58,546 nt of DNA, from the NCBI GenBank assembly GCA_009602735.1, contig WELA01001229.1, positions 106,820 to 165,365 of the forward strand, written 5' to 3'. The stretch comes from Mesotaenium endlicherianum. Lineage: Eukaryota > Streptophyta > Zygnematophyceae > Zygnematales > Mesotaeniaceae. Every line of letters starts with the position of its first letter. The stretch's first letter is position 1. The translations under genes and the position numbers were made by a program. The notes under the pieces were generated by a model that saw only the letters and a list, made by a program, of their open reading frames with translations, had not been told where the DNA came from and did no database searches. Of the stretch, positions 57,080 to 58,546 are shown piece after piece.

Positions 57080-57435
57080 AGAGGCTTGGAGCCCTCGTTG
57101 AGGTGCTTACGTACCAAAGAAGTGAGCTCAGGAAGTCATTCAAGAAGTTGATTCAGTGCTTTATCGACCATCGAAAGACATCGCAGAATCACCCTCAAGC
57201 CGGCGGACTGGCTAAGCGGATAGTGCACATTATACAGATGGCTCTCTTGCAAATACTGCCTGGGGCACAACAAGAGAACTTGGAACCAAGTCTTGCCTTG
57301 GCTGGTCATGAGGTACAAGTACATCGAGCAAACTACACTGGCAAACTTTTTGCCATACACTATCCTCTTTGGACCATTCCCAGTGGTTTTCACAAGCCTG
57401 CACTTTGAGGTCGAGCGCGTGGACTTCATCAGTTA
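57080..57435 (+). pseudogene. Ty3/gypsy integrase fragment of a further family
   Basis: The forward strand reads a degenerate integrase core: IDHRKTSQNHPQAGGLAKRIVH (compare the usual HR-TS-HPQADGLAER) at ~57155-57225, then, after a frameshift, WLVMRYKYIEQTTLANFLPYTILFG-type sequence (the conserved Y..S-Y-LLFG region) at ~57300-57375. Only about 115 codons remain. It differs from the integrases of families 1 and 2, so it represents a fourth family. Confidence 0.62.
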
Positions 57436-58514
57436 GACGAGCTACTGCATTGTCGCAGCTTAAGTTGTCGAGAGCCTACAGCCTACAGTATCGTAGATAG
57501 GTCCTAGGTGGCAGTAGGTAAAAACCCCCTTGAGACTAAAAATGGGGGAAAAGCCATTGCCCTTCCTAAAAAGCAGGAAAGCGAGAAAATGTTAATGTAA
57601 CTACTAACACCCTATAGAGAGAGAATGTCTACAGAGAGTCTATCCTAATGGTAAAGCTATGAAACAATTTCAGAAGGGGAGCCTGCGGGAAAGCACGTTA
57701 ATCTGTTATGGCTGCATTTGCGTACGAAAGGAGGGAAGGAGTCGGCAGGACGCTCCACCTCACAAACTGGCAAGCTGGAGTCTCGGCTAAGGGGACACTT
57801 CCTAGCTCATCCAATCGTGGAGCGCCGAGAGAGAGTTTTTGGGAGTCAGATAGAGGCACTGATAGAGAGTAGAGTGGAGTATTGTATTGAAGATGGAAGC
57901 AGACATACAGAACTAATGCTCAAGTGCTCAGTGAGCAGCCTTAGTGATTTCTAACACAGACTCTCTACTACCTCTCTCTAACTGCCTACAGGATCTCTCA
58001 CGGGGGCTAAGAAGACGCATGAGTCAAGCAACGCGTCTTACTGGTAATGGCATGAATGGGTTCACGAGAAAACAGCAAGACCAACGAGATAAGCAAGCGC
58101 AAAAATTACCAATAACTTAAGGCCATTAATTTTGACAAGTTGCAAAATGTATGCCTTGTCCTACTTGTTCAAGCTACTAGCGTTCAAAGGAAAGGGTTCA
58201 AAGAAGGTTAAAAAACTCCCGCAAAAGAATCTTCCCTTAGCATTGCAAGCTTAACCAGCTCGCAACAAATTAGTTATATTAGGCTGTCCCTAGTACGTCA
58301 AGCTCAGCATCGTGAAGGTCTTTGAAAGGCAGGGGCACAGTTTTAACAGCCCGGAACCGACCTACGTTGTTCAGGTGCTCATTTTCCAGCCTGCCCAAAC
58401 ACCAGGAAGGCAAAACTGTCAAAAACAAAATGATTCACACCAAGGTCCATATACATGCGCGGAGAAGGCCCCCCTTGCATGACCTGGAGGCGCTTCAACC
58501 TCCGCTGGGGGTTA
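57436..58514. other. Unassigned region
   Basis: About 1.1 kb without a gene I can support. Short frames here lack recognisable motifs. It may be decayed retroelement sequence. Confidence 0.4.
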
Positions 58515-58546
58515 GTGGTGGTGGTGGGTGGTGGGTGGTGGGTGGG
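58515..58546 (+). repeat. GGT-rich simple repeat at the window end
   Basis: GGTGGTGGT followed by repeated GGTGGGT units with several runs of three Gs, continuing to the window edge. It could fold as a G-quadruplex. Confidence 0.8.

Overview
This window looks like nuclear DNA of a green plant or streptophyte alga. Two genes with many short GT-AG introns encode plant-type proteins, and most of the rest is nested Ty3/gypsy LTR retrotransposons carrying a chromodomain. A charophyte such as Chara is my guess from the repeat-rich style and cannot be proved here.

Layout. Positions 1-24727 form a nest of retroelements. A + strand remnant of family 1 (copy A; ORF3 fragment 2706-3396, 3' LTR from 3509) is interrupted in its LTR by a family 2 element (3753-24238, target duplication GCTAT). 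That element is interrupted in its pol by a family 3 element (8939-22762, TGGAG), which is interrupted in its gag-pol by a reversed family 1 element (copy B, 10915-20115, AATGG). Left of the nest are a partial family 1 gag and two adjoining LTRs (1-2705). Positions 24728-36996 are a gene island with two tail-to-tail genes: a secretory-pathway coiled-coil protein with one membrane anchor (25807-30004, +, 13 exons) and an ankyrin/CCCH/RRM/LOTUS RNA-binding protein (36398-31423, -, 13 exons). A long-TIR, MULE-like element follows at 36997-38039. A second nest at 38796-54274 is a full family 1 element (copy D, target duplication ATCAC) with a full, apparently intact family 2 element (39734-46414, CTGTT) inside its third reading frame. 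The right end holds an old family 1-like LTR and gag and an integrase fragment.

How it works. Family 1 encodes gag, a protease-RT-RNase H-integrase-chromodomain polyprotein reached by an apparent -1 frameshift (T TTA AAA), and an extra protein (ORF3) between pol and the 3' LTR. ORF3 is the strongest candidate for something undescribed. It has no envelope features I can see, starts just after a branch-point and acceptor pattern, is bracketed by copies of the polypurine tract, and has diverged far more between copies than gag-pol. Family 2 has overlapping gag and pol with an A AAA AAC frameshift heptamer. Family 3 has lost integrase.

Single Ns flanked by short duplications (5947, 6973, 14150) look like gap-closing artefacts and should be repaired before any reading frame is judged broken there.
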